Origin: Aplidium turbinatum
Lineage: Eukaryota > Chordata > Ascidiacea > Aplousobranchia > Polyclinidae
Reading direction: 5' to 3'
NCBI GenBank assembly: GCA_918807975.1
Contig: OU964918.1
Span: 49,522,477-49,586,476, forward strand
DNA length: 64,000 bases
Position numbers and translations under genes: made by a program. Shown piece after piece: positions 45,601 through 60,600 of this stretch (positions are counted from its first letter, which is position 1; each line of letters starts with the position of its first letter). The notes under the pieces were generated by a model, which did no database searches, had not been told where the DNA came from, and saw nothing but the letters and a program-made list of their open reading frames with translations.

Positions 45601-48600
45601 TAAGTTCAAACGCCACCGGTCGGCTTTGTCATCTTTTATTCAGCTGCTAAAATCGATTGCGCGCATTAGGTCACCATCAGTAACGCTTCTTCTTACGATT
45701 ATACTATCCTGCCGGTGTGGGGTATTTCAATATTCACTTTTTGTTTTACATTCTTGGTTAGTTCGTCATTTTTCCGAAGGAAAAAGCTGCGGATTACCTA
45801 ATACCGCAAGAAATGTAACTGTCCGAAAGACGAATCTGGCACCTTTCAAGCCATGCAAAAACGTGTTACGCAACTAATCTCTTTGAACGCGGAGGGATTC
45901 CATACCGTTAGGCGATTTGAATTTCACTCATTTTTTTGTTTGTAAAACAATTATTAACGCGCGGATCTCGATCCTGTAACGAAAGGAGGTCGAGGGCTCG
46001 GATTGTTTGATTCTGATTTGACCTGAAAAATAACTTCAACCCGATAAGGCGTCTTCTCCAACAATGAGCTACATTGTTGGTTGTGGATTGCTTGTGGGAA
46101 AAAAGGTGGTTTGTTTATTGTCAAACGATCCAAGTGCAATAGTCTGAGCCCAACCTTCATATCAGTCATTTTTCACATAGACTCAACGTCTTCGTGAGTT
46201 ATATCAATGTTAAAATCACAAGTTTACTTGCTAGGAGCCCTTTTTGCACCTATCTCACAGTCACGTTTCAGTTCTATTATTCTTAGCAAACAATCGGCTG
46301 TGAAACCACATCAGCGCGCACAGTGTTCATTCTAATGAATCAGCAATATCGCACTTTACATTCACCTCACGATTGTGCGGTTGTCGTTTTTCTGTATTTT
46401 TGAAATTAGTTAAATCTTATCGTATCACAAGTTTCAAACACGTAATGCTGCCAACGGGATATCTCTTTTAATGTCACATTCCATCATTACTTCCGCCATT
46501 GTTGTGACGGTATTCGCAGGTCGGTTGTTCGACTTCGACCACAGTGTATTTGTATTGAGGGCGGTGGCATCGTTGCAGGACAAAGAAACCATTCTCCTGT
46601 GATTTTCCACGAACACCCGTCGTTCATGATTCAAAAAGTCAAACTATCCACAACGCTAGAACCCCACGGTGCTTCAGTGTAATCCCAGACATGACGAAGA
46701 ACTAACGATAAAAAGTACTTTTGTTTGTTGGGATGTTTTAAGGCATTTTTCAGGCAAGGTTTGACTGTGTGCTTTTAAACGTTCTTCATATCGATTAATG
46801 TTATTAAACTTTCACTCATAAACAAACAGCGAGATTATGCTGATGAGACGCAGCACAAAACAAAGTCTATAAAAAATTATAGGTTTGTGGGAGAAACACA
46901 TTTAACAAGATTGCAAGAACCTTTGTGGTTGCCAACTCATTTAGCCATTGTTAATTGCATCTTTAAGCTTCTTTTTCAACTTTTAAATTTACTCGAAAGG
47001 TAGATTCTTCCAATTAGCAAACCCGTCCTTTTTGCGTTGATTCAATGCCTGTCGTCATGGAAAGCAAGCATTTTGTTAGCTGTTTCAAGTCTTGTCGCGG
47101 TCGGGTGAACAGAAGAAACAAACGTCTAAGAAAAATGTGTACAACTTTCCCTTTTACTCGTATATTGAACGTCAATCAATATCACATACAAGTAAGCATC
47201 TATGACTTGTTGTCCAAGGCATCCCACACTACGATATTTCTGAAACGCTGCTGCCAAACTAATCTGATTGAAACATTCAGGCGATCAATATCTTTTTTCA
47301 ATATAGAAGTACCAGGATTCCAGCTGCATGAGACCTCTGTTTAATGCATATCAGCAGTTACCGAATTTAATGTTACGAAATACTTTCACTTTCACTGACC
47401 ATCAACCCCAGCCAACAAGTTAGTTCTTGTACATTATTTCAACGTCTGCAGACTTTGAGTTGATATAAAAAACGGATTTTGATAGCTGTAGCCCGATCCA
47501 CTCCAACAATCGTGTTATATCTAACCGAGTGGATGTGATCTTGTGTGGTTCGGCAACATGCTTGTTATTTATCACTTTTTCTTTATCTGATATCCCGTTT
47601 CATTTAATTGTTTCACTGGTTGGCTGCTTTAAGGCTGTCTGGAATTTGCTTTATTTGACAATAATTCAACCAGAAAATTAGCTTTTGTGCACAGCATCAT
47701 GCTTTCCTTGACACTTTTATGCTTTCTTTTTCCTTAACAGCATTATGCTTTCCTTAACACGTGCGAAAAAATGTTCAGCATTATACTGCACAGTTTTCCA
47801 CAGTGAATTATTGTGCATGTTGGTAGCCTACAACCGTTTCAATGCAAAACACGACCCAAGTGGTGATGTAGTATAGTCAATTCGTTCCGAGTTAAATTTG
47901 CAGTTTCGTTCAAGTTTGCTAGTAGTGTAGGTCGTGTATCTAGGGACATTTCTTTCCATCTTATGAAAGAATAGTAAATTTCCGATATAATTCCTTCACA
48001 TTCCTCCCAAATAAGAACCAGGGTGTGACAAGCCTAATTATCTACAGCCGCTATAGAAAGGTTCTTAAAATCTAAAGTAGCCTACTGATTTCGGAATGGC
48101 CCGTTTCGGTGAGTCCGATTCGGTGAGTCTGATCCCTTAACGGGGGATTTTTTCAATTTTTTTTTTAATTATCGGGTACCGTAGCCTAATTATCATTGCC
48201 GTTTTAGGGTTAGGGGTTTGGGGTTAGTGTTAGGGGTTAGAGGTTAGAAACTCACTGAATCAGACTCACCGAATCGGACTCACCGAATCGGACTCACCGA
48301 ATAGTAGCAGACCCACTGATTTAGACTACAGGGAAAATTCTGAAATATTTCGATTTCATTGAGGTAAATAAAATTTCCCGTCAAACTTTCACTATGGATT
48401 TTTTCCTTCGATTAAAATCTCCATACTTTTGTGGCCGGATGCCTTGTACAAACAGTTTGTCATTTTATTTGCTGAAATTTTGTTTGTATCCCAGCCAGCA
48501 AATGACCCTTTTTCCACATTGATTTAGCATCGGCAGAGGTTGAATCATTGCAAAAAGGGCTGTTTTGCCAACCGATATTTCATAGGTGATTGCCTTCTCT

Positions 48601-51600
48601 GTTCTTTAATATGCTAAATTTCCGGTACTCTCAAAACACTTGATATCACCACAAGATTAAACAACCCAGGCAGCAAATCAATCGTTTTTACATCGACTCA
48701 ATGTCTGCAGGCTTTGACTAAAACGACTGATTTGTTGTCTGGAAAAAGACTTAGCTTGATCATGGTAGGCTACTCTATTAACACCAAGAGGGTTGCATCT
48801 CGTTTGTACAACGTTATAAGCACTTTTAACGAGTCTTCGCTGTTTACACCAACACACCGTCATTGCTTGACAAAGTGCATTCGTTTTAAACTTTGTCGAA
48901 AAATTAAGTTTGTATCTCTAAATCAACTAATTTATCAAGGGATAAAAATGCAATCACTTTTTACATACCGTATTCCGTTTGTTTCATTGGATATTCAAAG
49001 TTAAGTTTAAATGCGTTTGGATAAGTTGCACCAATCATCTAGCTATTCCAGTTGTTCCTTGTTTAATTAGTCAGACTTGAAGCATAGTCTATGCTGGAGG
49101 CTTCCTGCTTTTTGAGTTTACATGTTCCAAAGTGCATAAACATTTAACGTGCTACGATGTTGAATTATTGCGTTAATTTCCAGGCTGTTTTCAAATAGAA
49201 GTTCTGTGGTTTTGGTTGTTCGTTTAGTGCAGCGGTTTAGAAAAAACACGTGCCTGGTGCTTTTGAAAACAAATTGATAGAAATTTGGTTTGTTGTGGTT
49301 GGAGATTGCTGAAAGGCCAAGTGAAATTTCCGTCTTTTAAAAAAAAACATTTGAAGCTGATCGATAACAAGAGCTGTCTGGATACAAGTTGCCGTCCACA
49401 AAAATTTGCTAACATTTCAAACATACCAATCGATACTATTGTTAATCAAAGGGTGTTTGTTTAGTACTATTTTGTATGTAAACTCATTCAAGTTTATGTT
49501 ACAAAGGTTCACTGCAGCGCTTCTCAGCAATGAGTTTGACCCAAATGGCTTACCCAAACGTGCATCACGAGAACTTTACGAAAGGGTCTACACCTAAACG
49601 GTTATATCGATGACAGCAGATACATCTGAAGTGGCGATACTTGGCTACTTGCTCTTGTGGCACATACTTTCAAAAGTTCATCGGCAATCGCATTGTTTCA
49701 AAAGGGTCTGCTACTATTCGGCTAGTCCGATTCGGCGAGTGCCCTATTCCGCGCGACCCCTTTTCGGCGAGTTCCCTATTGGGCGATTTTTTGATTTTTT
49801 TTTTTTAAATTATCGGGTACCGTAGCCTAATTATCATTGCCGCTTTTACATCGTTTTAACGTCGCTAAACATTGAAATAAGACACTCACCCTTACCTCTA
49901 ACCCCAACCCCTAAAACGGCAATGATAATTAGGCTACGGTACCCGATAATTTAAAAAAAAAAATCAAAAAATCACCGAATAGGTAACTCGACGAAAAGGG
50001 CTCTCGCCGAATAGGGCACTCGCCGAATCGGACTAGCCGAATTGGACTCGCCGAAACGGGCCATTCCAGTTTCAAAGCGTCGAATTGTCTCAGGCATATC
50101 ATGTTGTTCATTCGTTATTTTGTCAATTTCAGTTTTTACTTTAGTAGTATTTCATTAATTCATCAAATTATCAGGTTGCTTTGTGGAATTACCTATTCTA
50201 TGTTTTGATGTAAAACCCCGATTTTAAAAACTTATCCGAAAGGAATGGTGTTGTTGAATAAACTAAATGTCCACTATTTTGTATTGTTTCAATGTGCCTA
50301 TACTCAAGTGTATGTTTGTGACCGAAACTCTTGCAAATATGTGTTTTAAACAATTTTAGGTCATGTTAGAAAAAGTTTTGGTACCTTGGCACTTCAGTGT
50401 AGTCAGGGAAAATAGCAAAGCTCCAGTGTTGCAAAAGATAAAGTTTCGTGCCTCGGCCACGAGTCTCAAAGCTGGGTCTACTTTTTATTTTGCCCATCAT
50501 ATAAAGACTAAGCAATCGAAATAACACGTAAGGACTAATAAGTCAAAGCTTTTGTCTGCATGAAAACAGTGAAATTTTCTTACGAAAATAGAAATAATAT
50601 CTTCGCTGACACTCATGTGGCTTGCAGCAATATGGCTGATGGTACTGAGTAAAATTATTGATTTCATGTGTGTCGCAAGCGCGTGTTGTTGCGTTGGTAA
50701 TTGGATGGAGTTTTTATTCACTTGTGACAATTTGCATTAAATGGGACCTCTGTAAAAGAAAACGGAACTTTCTGATCATTTCTTATTGCCCGCATTCACA
50801 ACATGCACGTGTAAAGGTGAGGCACTTATTTCTCATAGATTAAACGTTTGACGATGTTGAAGTAAAAAACGCTGCGGTATTTGTCCAATGTTATCCAACT
50901 TACATCTTGCTATTTGATTAAAGAAAACCAAATACTGATTGAGTCAAACTTTCAAAAATCAACATCAAATGGAATTAATCAGTATTGGTCTGGTGGTTGC
51001 TGGGTTACGCGTTGGCTTTGGCTTTTTAAAGGTCGTGTATACAGAATGTCAGCTTATTGTAAAAAGTTTTATTACGCTGTCTTTCATATTCAGTTTATTT
51101 GCATCAGTAAAAATCTTGCAGCGACTTTATGCACACGTGAGCGGTTTAACGTCTATTTTTGTGAATAGAAGCACTTTATTACAAAGAAGCATTTACTTAT
51201 TTACTGATGTAGTAAATCACACGGAAATAAAATGATCTTTTTTAACAGTCAAAATATAGGACAATGCCTTTAAGTTCTAAAGATATTCCAAAACGTCACA
51301 TTAAATCAACCGTAAACCTGTTTTAGCTTGTAACCTCCTTAGAACAGGTTTGATTTTTTTCAGTCAACATTGATTTCTTTGGCATCATGGTTTAATGGCG
51401 TCGTTAATCTCAAAAAAATGGTAAAAACTGTCGGCGAAGACACGACAAAGCTGTACAAACATTTACTAAAACAGATAAATTGTTTTTATTATTTGCATTT
51501 GTCCAGGTTTCGAAGCAGTGTGAAAGCGACAGTGTGTCCCAAGAATTTTCTTACTATTTTTCCGTACTGGTAGAACCATGGCGAAGGGCCATAAGAACGT

Positions 51601-54600
51601 ATATTGATGTTGAATTGTTATATAAGTCTTAAGCAATTAAATTTGCCTACAGAGTGAACTTCACAGAAAACGTCAAAAAATGAACTCAGTTTTATCGCTG
51701 CCAATACACAAACGTCATGTGAAGAATATTTATTTAGCTGTATCGTTATTAATTGGATAACACTTTTGTCTTAATCAAATTCAATATTAGTATTTATCTT
51801 GAAGTGCGTCCAAGCTACTTTAGCATTTTTTAGAATAAGACATAAATGTATATAATACTGCGAAAGTGTTTCAGCAATTTAAGTCGCTTCCCAATTAGTG
51901 ATAGTTACATGTTTGCACCAAACGATGGAAAAATGACAGCATTTGCTGGTTGGGTTGATTCTTGTATCTCAAACCTTTAGGGCTAGGCCATGTACTGCCG
52001 TGTGCTTACTGCTTATGCTCTTTTGGTCACCAAACTTCTCTGAATGAAGAGCATTGTATGATTTAAACTTTAATTCAATTTTTTTGATGTAATGAATTTG
52101 TGATTCATTGGTGTCCATGATGCTATGCATGTTATCTCGTATGCAGGTGTTGAAGCAACGTAAAAAGTACGAGATTTGTTATCTGAGATAAATGGTACAA
52201 CTTCGAGATTTAAACATTTTGCGGAAATAGAATGCTCTATTCACACCTTTTCTTTCATTAACCCTATCTGGCCCAGATTGTTCGTTTTTGCATCAGTTAA
52301 TGTCAGATGGCTTGATAACTACGCATGAAGACATGAGTGCCTATCCAAGTTGAAAGTTATTTTGGTATTTGTGACATCGCTCACGTTTAAAGCATTGTTT
52401 TTGATATTGTAAGCCGCTGAAAATTTCTTATTCATCAAACCCAGTTGAGAGTTTTTAGTCAATTTACAACGATCCTTACAACAGGGATGTCCAACTTTTT
52501 ATTATAGTGGGCCGCATTGTCACTTGAAGTAATTCAATGGGCCACTGAACCTATTAAATTTCAATAAAAATGGATACACAAAAAACAATTAAAAATCACT
52601 AATTCCATCTGTGAAAATAAGAACAAATAACACATATATACATAGAAAGAAACCGAACTTTACTTTTATAAAATATTTTCACTTCTATATAATACTCATA
52701 CTTCTATAATGATGTGTAATATAAGATGAAGTAAAGTATTTTTAAATGTTAGTATTTTTCAATTTTTAGCAGTTTTGCTAAAAAATACTACTTGGAGTGA
52801 AAATGACTAGCGGGCCGCAGGTTGGACAATGGACATCTCTGCTTTACAGCATAAAAATGTTTTGCCGTCTTGCCACGACTGTCTGCTTAGTTTTTCTGCA
52901 AAAATGAGTTATTTCAATATGAGTAAATAGTTCGTATATGGCACCATGCAGGATAAATAGCATTAAGTCTCCAATCACTGTTTTCGCGATATGTTTGTCA
53001 ACAACACAATCTTAGCATGAGGTGGTGGTTATCTTTTGTTGTAAGAGTTAAAAAGTTATAGTTTTGCTGTTTGAGATTTAAATTTGTCTTTGCAGAGACT
53101 GGCACCCGTATGCAATTTCTCGTTACAGAGTGCAACACAGGCGACGGTACCTCCATACTGGCGGAATACTGTGCAGATTTGTCATTCGCCTTCATAAAGC
53201 TCACATAGAAGTAGCGTTTTATGGCTTCAAAAGCATAGTGACAAATCGGCCCTTGGGCCATTTGCTTGTACAAATGAGAAAAACAGTAGAGGGCACAGGT
53301 TTCAGTGAAAACGAATTAGATAAATAACGTCTATTTTCATGGAAGTCAACTTGCTTGCGGCTATTGTGACGCCGGTCCATCCTGTCATGATCCACGTTCA
53401 CTCATCGACGGAAAATACTCGAGTTAGAATTCCTCGTTTTAACGCTTGTGTGAACGAAGTAGAATAAATGTAATCCCTCTTATACGTTTAGTTGTGTAAT
53501 TTCTTTGCAGGGCGAAGTTGAGTTTCGGTTGTGCGAATGACGATTCATGTCAAGCATGCTGATGACGCAACTTTTGTCACGTTTTTGTAATGACGTCTGG
53601 TCCTAACAAATAAACAATAAACGAAAGTCTCTTGCTATAAACTGTTGCGTAAATGTCTAGGCTTCGTTAAACAGATGATAGGAAATTTGCAGTTTATCGG
53701 CTGAGTACAAATACAAACTGAAGTTCTTGTAAACTTATTGTTTTGTGTCACTTCTCCACAAACTTTCATTCTTACGTTGCTGCAACAATCGGACAAAGTT
53801 AAAGAAAGATAGTTTGGTTGTCTGGATTGGTCTTGTCCTGTAATCTGATCTACCACTTGACCGCCAGCTTCTTAGTGGTAATGCGATAACGTCGCATCTT
53901 ATGTTTCGCTGCACAGTGCACATCTGTAATTGTAGTTACGTTTCCGCATCACGTACAAGGGGAGCAACGCAGATTTTGACACTATTAACCTTTTCCGCAT
54001 TAACATTATCCATCATTCTCAACTGTACTTGAATCTTCTTACTGTATGACGTTCAAGTGATCCTTCAATAAGCATAAGTTACTGCCAATCGTACAAAAGT
54101 AGCTGCAAGGAAAATCGTTAGACTGTATTTTGTTTTCGCGGATCATGGCAGATATACCTTTCAACACCACCATGTGTGGCCTACTGGCCTTTTGACAGAA
54201 ATCCTTAATCCGCTAAATTCTTTCAGATAGGTTCGGTTTTCATTATGTAATGCAATTGAGGATATGGTACAAAAATAACTATTTGAAACATTATAACATT
54301 TTTCACAGATACTACTCAACAATTCAACAGGGCTGTCTGACTACATCAATTTACTTTTGCGTTAGCACTTACAACTGCTTTGCTCTTTGCTCAATTGCCT
54401 ATTCTGCTTTCAAAAGAATGGGATACTTAGCCTACATGCGATCACCATGTTAAATGATGACGGCAAATGGGCCCCATAGAATATAGGAACTATTTATCAT
54501 AACATAAACGAAAATAGTCATCGACACTGTATGAAATAAGACTTTCTATACTTCATCTTAAAACAAGCCATTGAAAAAAAGTTAAATTTTGGTTAAAATT

Positions 54601-57600
54601 TAGTCAGTTTTATGCTCAGTTTCTTTAAACGGGACAACATTGCCTGAAATTTGTGAATTAAAATCTGACCACAATATGGCCTTCATGTTTTATTGGGTTT
54701 GTTAGAGAAACCCAATAAATCACGAAGATCATGTTGTGGTCAGACTGCAACTCACAAACTTTGGACAAAGTTGTCCTCCCGGGCAAAGGTATGCCATTTT
54801 ACGGTTCTTACACTACTGATCACTTCCTCTGGACTTTATTCGACCAGGAAATTGTTGAGCACCTTATTTTGGTGAATTTTGGGCAGTGTTAAAAGGTTCA
54901 ACCCCCAAGTCCCCCAACGTACCTTGTTTATCAAACGAGGTCACACGTTTGCAAGCAAAGGGGCCAAACCGCATTTTTGCAGCCTTCGTGATACTAAATG
55001 CGATCAAATATTTGATTTTGGATTTTCATTTCTAAGAATGAGTTAACATTTGTGAAGGTCACAAGCTGTAAGCGCGTGTATCAGCCGCAGAATGACTTTC
55101 GCTTGCTATCGTCCTTTTAAATAACCACCACTTATGCTTGCTTAAGAGTACAGAATTAATGGTTTTACGACTTACGAACTTAAGTGCCAATTTTGATAAA
55201 CTTTTCTCAAATATTCTTGATCATAGAAAAAGTTAAAATATATGTTTGTTTAAAGGTGGTATCACGGTCGTTTTTCTGCGAAACTTGTTTGACTGCTTAT
55301 TCGTGCTTTTTCTTATTTTTAAAAACAAAACTAATGATCAGTTACGTATCTTTGACGAGTTAAAGTAAGTATTGCTCATTGCTTCCTTGTCGTATCCGGG
55401 CTTATTCGAGCTGGGTAAAGATTTGATTTTAGTGGACAAGAATGCAAGGAAATCGATCTTTGTGTTTACCTTCAAAGGCAAGTTTTCAAGCGTCTTGCCA
55501 AGACATAACTGCGTGCTCTTGATGAGTGTGAAACAACTCGCATCTTTTCGTGTGTCGTACAGGCTTTTAACCACGCAACCGCGTTGCTCAATGTTAATAG
55601 TCAGTAGCGTTGACAGGGGGTAGTTTGGATGCAGGCCTGGATGATTTTAGGGGACCGTAATTTTTCCAAGGGGCCCAGAAACTTGAAGACACCACCACGT
55701 AGCGGATTCTTTAGATGCAGTACGTTTTTCTGTGAACTGATTTGATTTAGAGTCCGAGCATCTCATTGGTACCGGGCCCAAATTATCCTCTCAACCGTCC
55801 TGTTAATAAATATTAATACTGTATATTCATTTAGAATTTATTTTCTTTGTTGATAAAAGGAGCATATTTTCAGTTTTCAATTAGAAGGCTCAGCATTTTT
55901 TGATAGCCTTACGAGAGGACGTCTTTCTAATTTGTTGGATCCACGTCTAGACTTTATTTTCCAATACCGATAAATCTTTTTCGTTGCCTGCTGCACTGCT
56001 TTACACGAAATGCAGTGTTATTCTGAGCGTCAACGTTTAGTAGACGTAAAAGTTCCTTTTAGTTACGCTGTTTACCTGTGAGCTGTGAATGCCACGTATC
56101 ATGTAAAGTTTCTGTTTTGACAGCCATTAAACTGCTTTGCAGAATGCTGTGAAACGAATGCATAAGATCATAAGATGCCGTGCTGGGTGTTTTAGGATTA
56201 GGTCAAGTCATTGAGGTGGTCGTTTGTTTGCTAACGCTGTTGGACCATGGTAAAAAGTTCGCAGTATTGTGCACCAAGAAGTTTACGACCACAATCGATT
56301 TTTGTTCAACGTTCATCGCAGTATTATGAACAAATCCTACAAATGACGAGGCTAATAAGAAAACAAATTTTATTTTTTATTGCGTGTTGACCCATGCCAC
56401 ATCAACGTGTAAAAGTCTCTTTGCTGAACGAATCTCATTGGATAGCCTAAGGCTTTACAAGCGAATTACAAGCTGACCATTTGCTTGGTTCATGTTATTA
56501 CCTTGTTATGTGGGCATAGAGCTTGCAATTTTAATACTTTACATTTTATTTACATTCAAGCAAATGCGCATCTCTTTTTTCGTCAATTTGATGTTTATGG
56601 ACGATGGAATGATCAGCTATATTCAAGAATATTGGCTGAAAGTCAAACGTTAATATTAATGTATTTTAAGCTTTAATTGGTACTCCGCGAGGCTTATCAG
56701 TGTAATCTTGAATTTATTTGTAAAATCGTTTTGATAAAAGTCTGACCAGGAATTTGCCATCACCCATGGAATTTCCAAGTTTGCTGCCAGTAAAACACAA
56801 CGATTTATTTTCACTCGCTTGTCTCACTTTGATGCCGATAACTCAATACCATCAATTACTAGCATTCTAACTTTTTTGTTTGTTGAAAGCATCAATTTGC
56901 ACCCTTTCTTTGGTGACTAATCTCACCTTTCAAATAAATCCAACGTTTGCAGATATTAAATTAATGTTTTAAGAGTACTGGTTATGTCAACGGCTTGTAC
57001 AGTACTTGTGGAAGGTAAATGACATTGCTTCGTTTAATACACAGCTTTCAAACCTTCTTTCACAAACAGATAATACCATACACAGTATTGTAAAAAGATT
57101 TCTCTTCCAAACTTATAAACTTTCTGATGTCAAACAGTGCACTGCTTCCCCATCATCATAATTTAATTGACATTCAATTGCCCTTTCTACTGCCATCTGA
57201 GTTTGGGATCAGAATTTTCGTCACCGCCTCACCGTCACCCTGTGTCTTGAAATTTCAAAATTAAACCCAAATGCCACAGACATGAATATTTAGCCCTAAA
57301 CCCAGAACTGTGCGGAGTTGGATGAAAAACTCGCCGAATCGGACTCGGCCGAATCAGACTCGGCCGAATCAGACTCGCCGAAACGGGCCATTCTGCCATT
57401 ATTCATATCATTTTCTACACACTTTAAAACGGGAAAAAACTCAAAAGTTTCAGTTGACCGACGTGCGCTCGGACAGTTATCCTAAACGTTTTGTTGCCGG
57501 ACCGCTTGGTTCAGTACTTGATTGGTTGGTTTTGAATCTTTATCCTCGGACTGACAAAGCCTTGATTGGTTATTCCTGGCAAGGATGGATCCAAGGGGGG

Positions 57601-60600
57601 GTGCGCAGTGCGCACCCCCCAAAAAATTTCAAACTGCTATTATTTTAATAAACTAACGGTATAAGATCTACTAGTATTACTTTATATTTTGATTGGCAGA
57701 GCGAGGTTTTCCTATTGTTGAAGTGTTTTTGCCGTTTCTCAAGCGCACACCCCGAGAGTCGGGCGCGTAGACCACTGAGCTATTGGGGCGGACAAAATAC
57801 CTTTCCTGCTCTAGTTTACGTATCAGTTCTTACGCTTGATCAGCCAAGCATAAAGTACCTGTACAATTGTGATTGATTGATATAACAGGTTCCAACCACC
57901 CCAGCAACATTTGTATTTCGTAGATGACTCAACCTTGCAATCTATGACCCCAAATTAATGTCTTTGTCGCTTTTACATTAATAAATAGCTAAATTTTTGA
58001 GAGTACAAACACCAAGCGCAGTTGAAAATGAAAATTTGCTGTAATTTTCATTGCACTCAAAACCTTGTCTGGTTTTGAATTTGTGGTCGGCTTCCTAATT
58101 CTTGCTAACATCTACAACGATTTTCAGTCTCGGTAGATTTGGCACAAATTGAGTTTGCAACGATTTCGGCGTCTGCTGCTTGCTCATAGAAGAAATGTTG
58201 ACTTAGTGCTGTCGCACATCCATCAGGGTTGCATATGCGTAATATGGTTCAGATGTTAGATAACTATCTCATTGCAAAGTACTTTTTACGTAACGTATCG
58301 TGTTTTGACTTTAAAGTATACACAAACTGCGTGAAAGAGTAAAATTCCTGCCAGAACAGCAATCAACTGGTTTTTACCTGAATTTGCAATATCTGGTGGC
58401 TGGTGCGATGTGTTGTAGATAGAAGCTGTACAGTGTATGGCTATGCGGTGTTTAGTTGCTTACTTTTTCATTATAAATTATTAACGAGTTTGCATATTCA
58501 CTTAAAAGGCCGAAATCTTTTGCATTGTTGGACCGCTATTGAATGTTGTTTTCATGTACATTGTTTCGATAGGCCTGAACTGAACATTTTGAAGACTATG
58601 GGATACGACACCTTCAGCATATTCGCCATCGCTTATGCTTGTCGACTATAAAGTTGTTAGCACTTTAATATGTCTTGAATTATTCAACAATCTTTGTATC
58701 TCTCAAATTAACTTCAGTCATGCAGTGCATTCTCGAACTGTGATTGGTGGGAACGCTTCCGTATGGGGACATACTTGACTAGTTTTGTCGATTGAACTCT
58801 ACACTCGACTTATGAACGTAACAATAAACGAAATTTAATTGCCAAAGTCAAATTCCATCAGGAAGATATTTGGTTATTCTTGAGAGAAAAAAATCACAAT
58901 CTTGACTTGCTGCTTCGTATGAATCTCACAAGCATCACCGGGATTTATGGTTTGTTGCTTATTTCCATTATTTTTTGCAATAAATCAATATCTTTGCTCT
59001 GCATCTGCGCCGATGTTCTTTTAATTTGATTATTTTGAGGGCAGAAGAGAGATTGTGGCCTTACCGACAGCGCTGTTTGTCAGCGGACAAGTTTTATTGC
59101 CGTATTCTACTATTCTTGCTTATTTTATACCTTATTATTCAGCAATTGACGGTCCATTGTGGTTCAGCTGCACTTGGAGTATCTGCAGTTCTGCACTTGC
59201 GCAGTCAGTGGCAGACATGACCTACAAATGCATTGTATTGTTCTTTTCGCATCGTCATCGACGTGATAACGACAGATGTAGTATGTAGACGTTGAATGAA
59301 TGTAAAAAAGGTCAATTTTACTTACTTGGTACGTCAAACGTGTCTACAAATGACATTTTGTTTCTGGCAAACCCATTGGGAACAAGGAAAGTGTATTTTT
59401 TTTCTTTTCCAATTTAAGTCTTGAGCGCAAAATGAAGTTTACACATGAGATTAGTAATCGTGGAAAATTGTTTTGGCATTTACGTTTTGTCTTGACTTGA
59501 AGTATATTCCTTTCCAAGGGTTGTCAACATTTCAAACGTTAATTCGACAAGTCGGTTTGTCATCTTTTATTGAGCTACCTCCAAGAATTAGTTGTATTTG
59601 TTGCGGCGTTAGCATTTAACGTATTTGGCAAGTCGGAAGTAGTCCAAACAAAACATTCCATATGACAAACCAAATTTAAAAAGATTTTTTCGTGTTTGTT
59701 CCTGCAGGTTTTGAACAACCCTCAAGACAGGAATCCAATTCGCATATTAAGCCGTTTTTTTATTGAATTATTCTCCCGAGACGACGTGTGTAGTATTGTG
59801 ATGGGCCACGAGGTCGTCCATCGACCAAAAATTTATCACCTTCGTTCTCGTTGCCTTCATGTCACGACTTATTGATTGGATTCCGACACCTTTCTGTCGA
59901 CGGCTTTTTGTTACCAATGTTGCTATTTCTAATTATTTCGATCACTTCAACGTCCAGCTACATCAATTGCACGAGCTGAAATGCGCTACTCGAAGTTGGC
60001 TGCATCGGCTCATCGGATGCTAACCTGAACATTCAGAATCGTTGATCTCATGGAAGCATGGTGGGATTTGTAACGCTTTCAATTGATTAAAATGTTACTG
60101 CGGGATATAGATCGGTTTGCTTCGATTTTTGCACAATGTCGTCAGCAGTGAGGTCCCTACGCAGATTTTCAAACTAGGCGCTACTTCAAATGTAAGAGCG
60201 CTTGCCATTGAACTAGTTTCCAACTGCGCCCAACGCACTGTTTGTCGCCAGGCTTTTTATCCCGTTGGTCTAAAGCACACTGAACTTGGGTTGGTGGCCG
60301 CATTCCAATCTTTGTATTTTTGTGCGTGTTTTATTTTTTCAACATCTCGCTACGTTCAAATTACGTGAAAATAACAACTTGTACCAGGAGGGTGTGTTGT
60401 CTGCAAACCACCAACAGTCCGTTACTGGAAGATCATAGTTGTTCGATTACGCCGAAACAACGATTTTTTTTCTTTTTTTATCTCATCTTCAACTACAACA
60501 TCAACTTCACCCTTCAGCGTGTCTGCATCGTCGTGATAAGAGGCTGTGGATATCGGCAATGTTACAAAGCTAAATTCGGCACAATGCTCACCATACGCAA

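Noticed and set aside
55338-55623. Overlapping ORFs of 78 and 83 codons on both strands
   Set aside because: Neither has splice-supported neighbours or a recognisable motif; likely chance.
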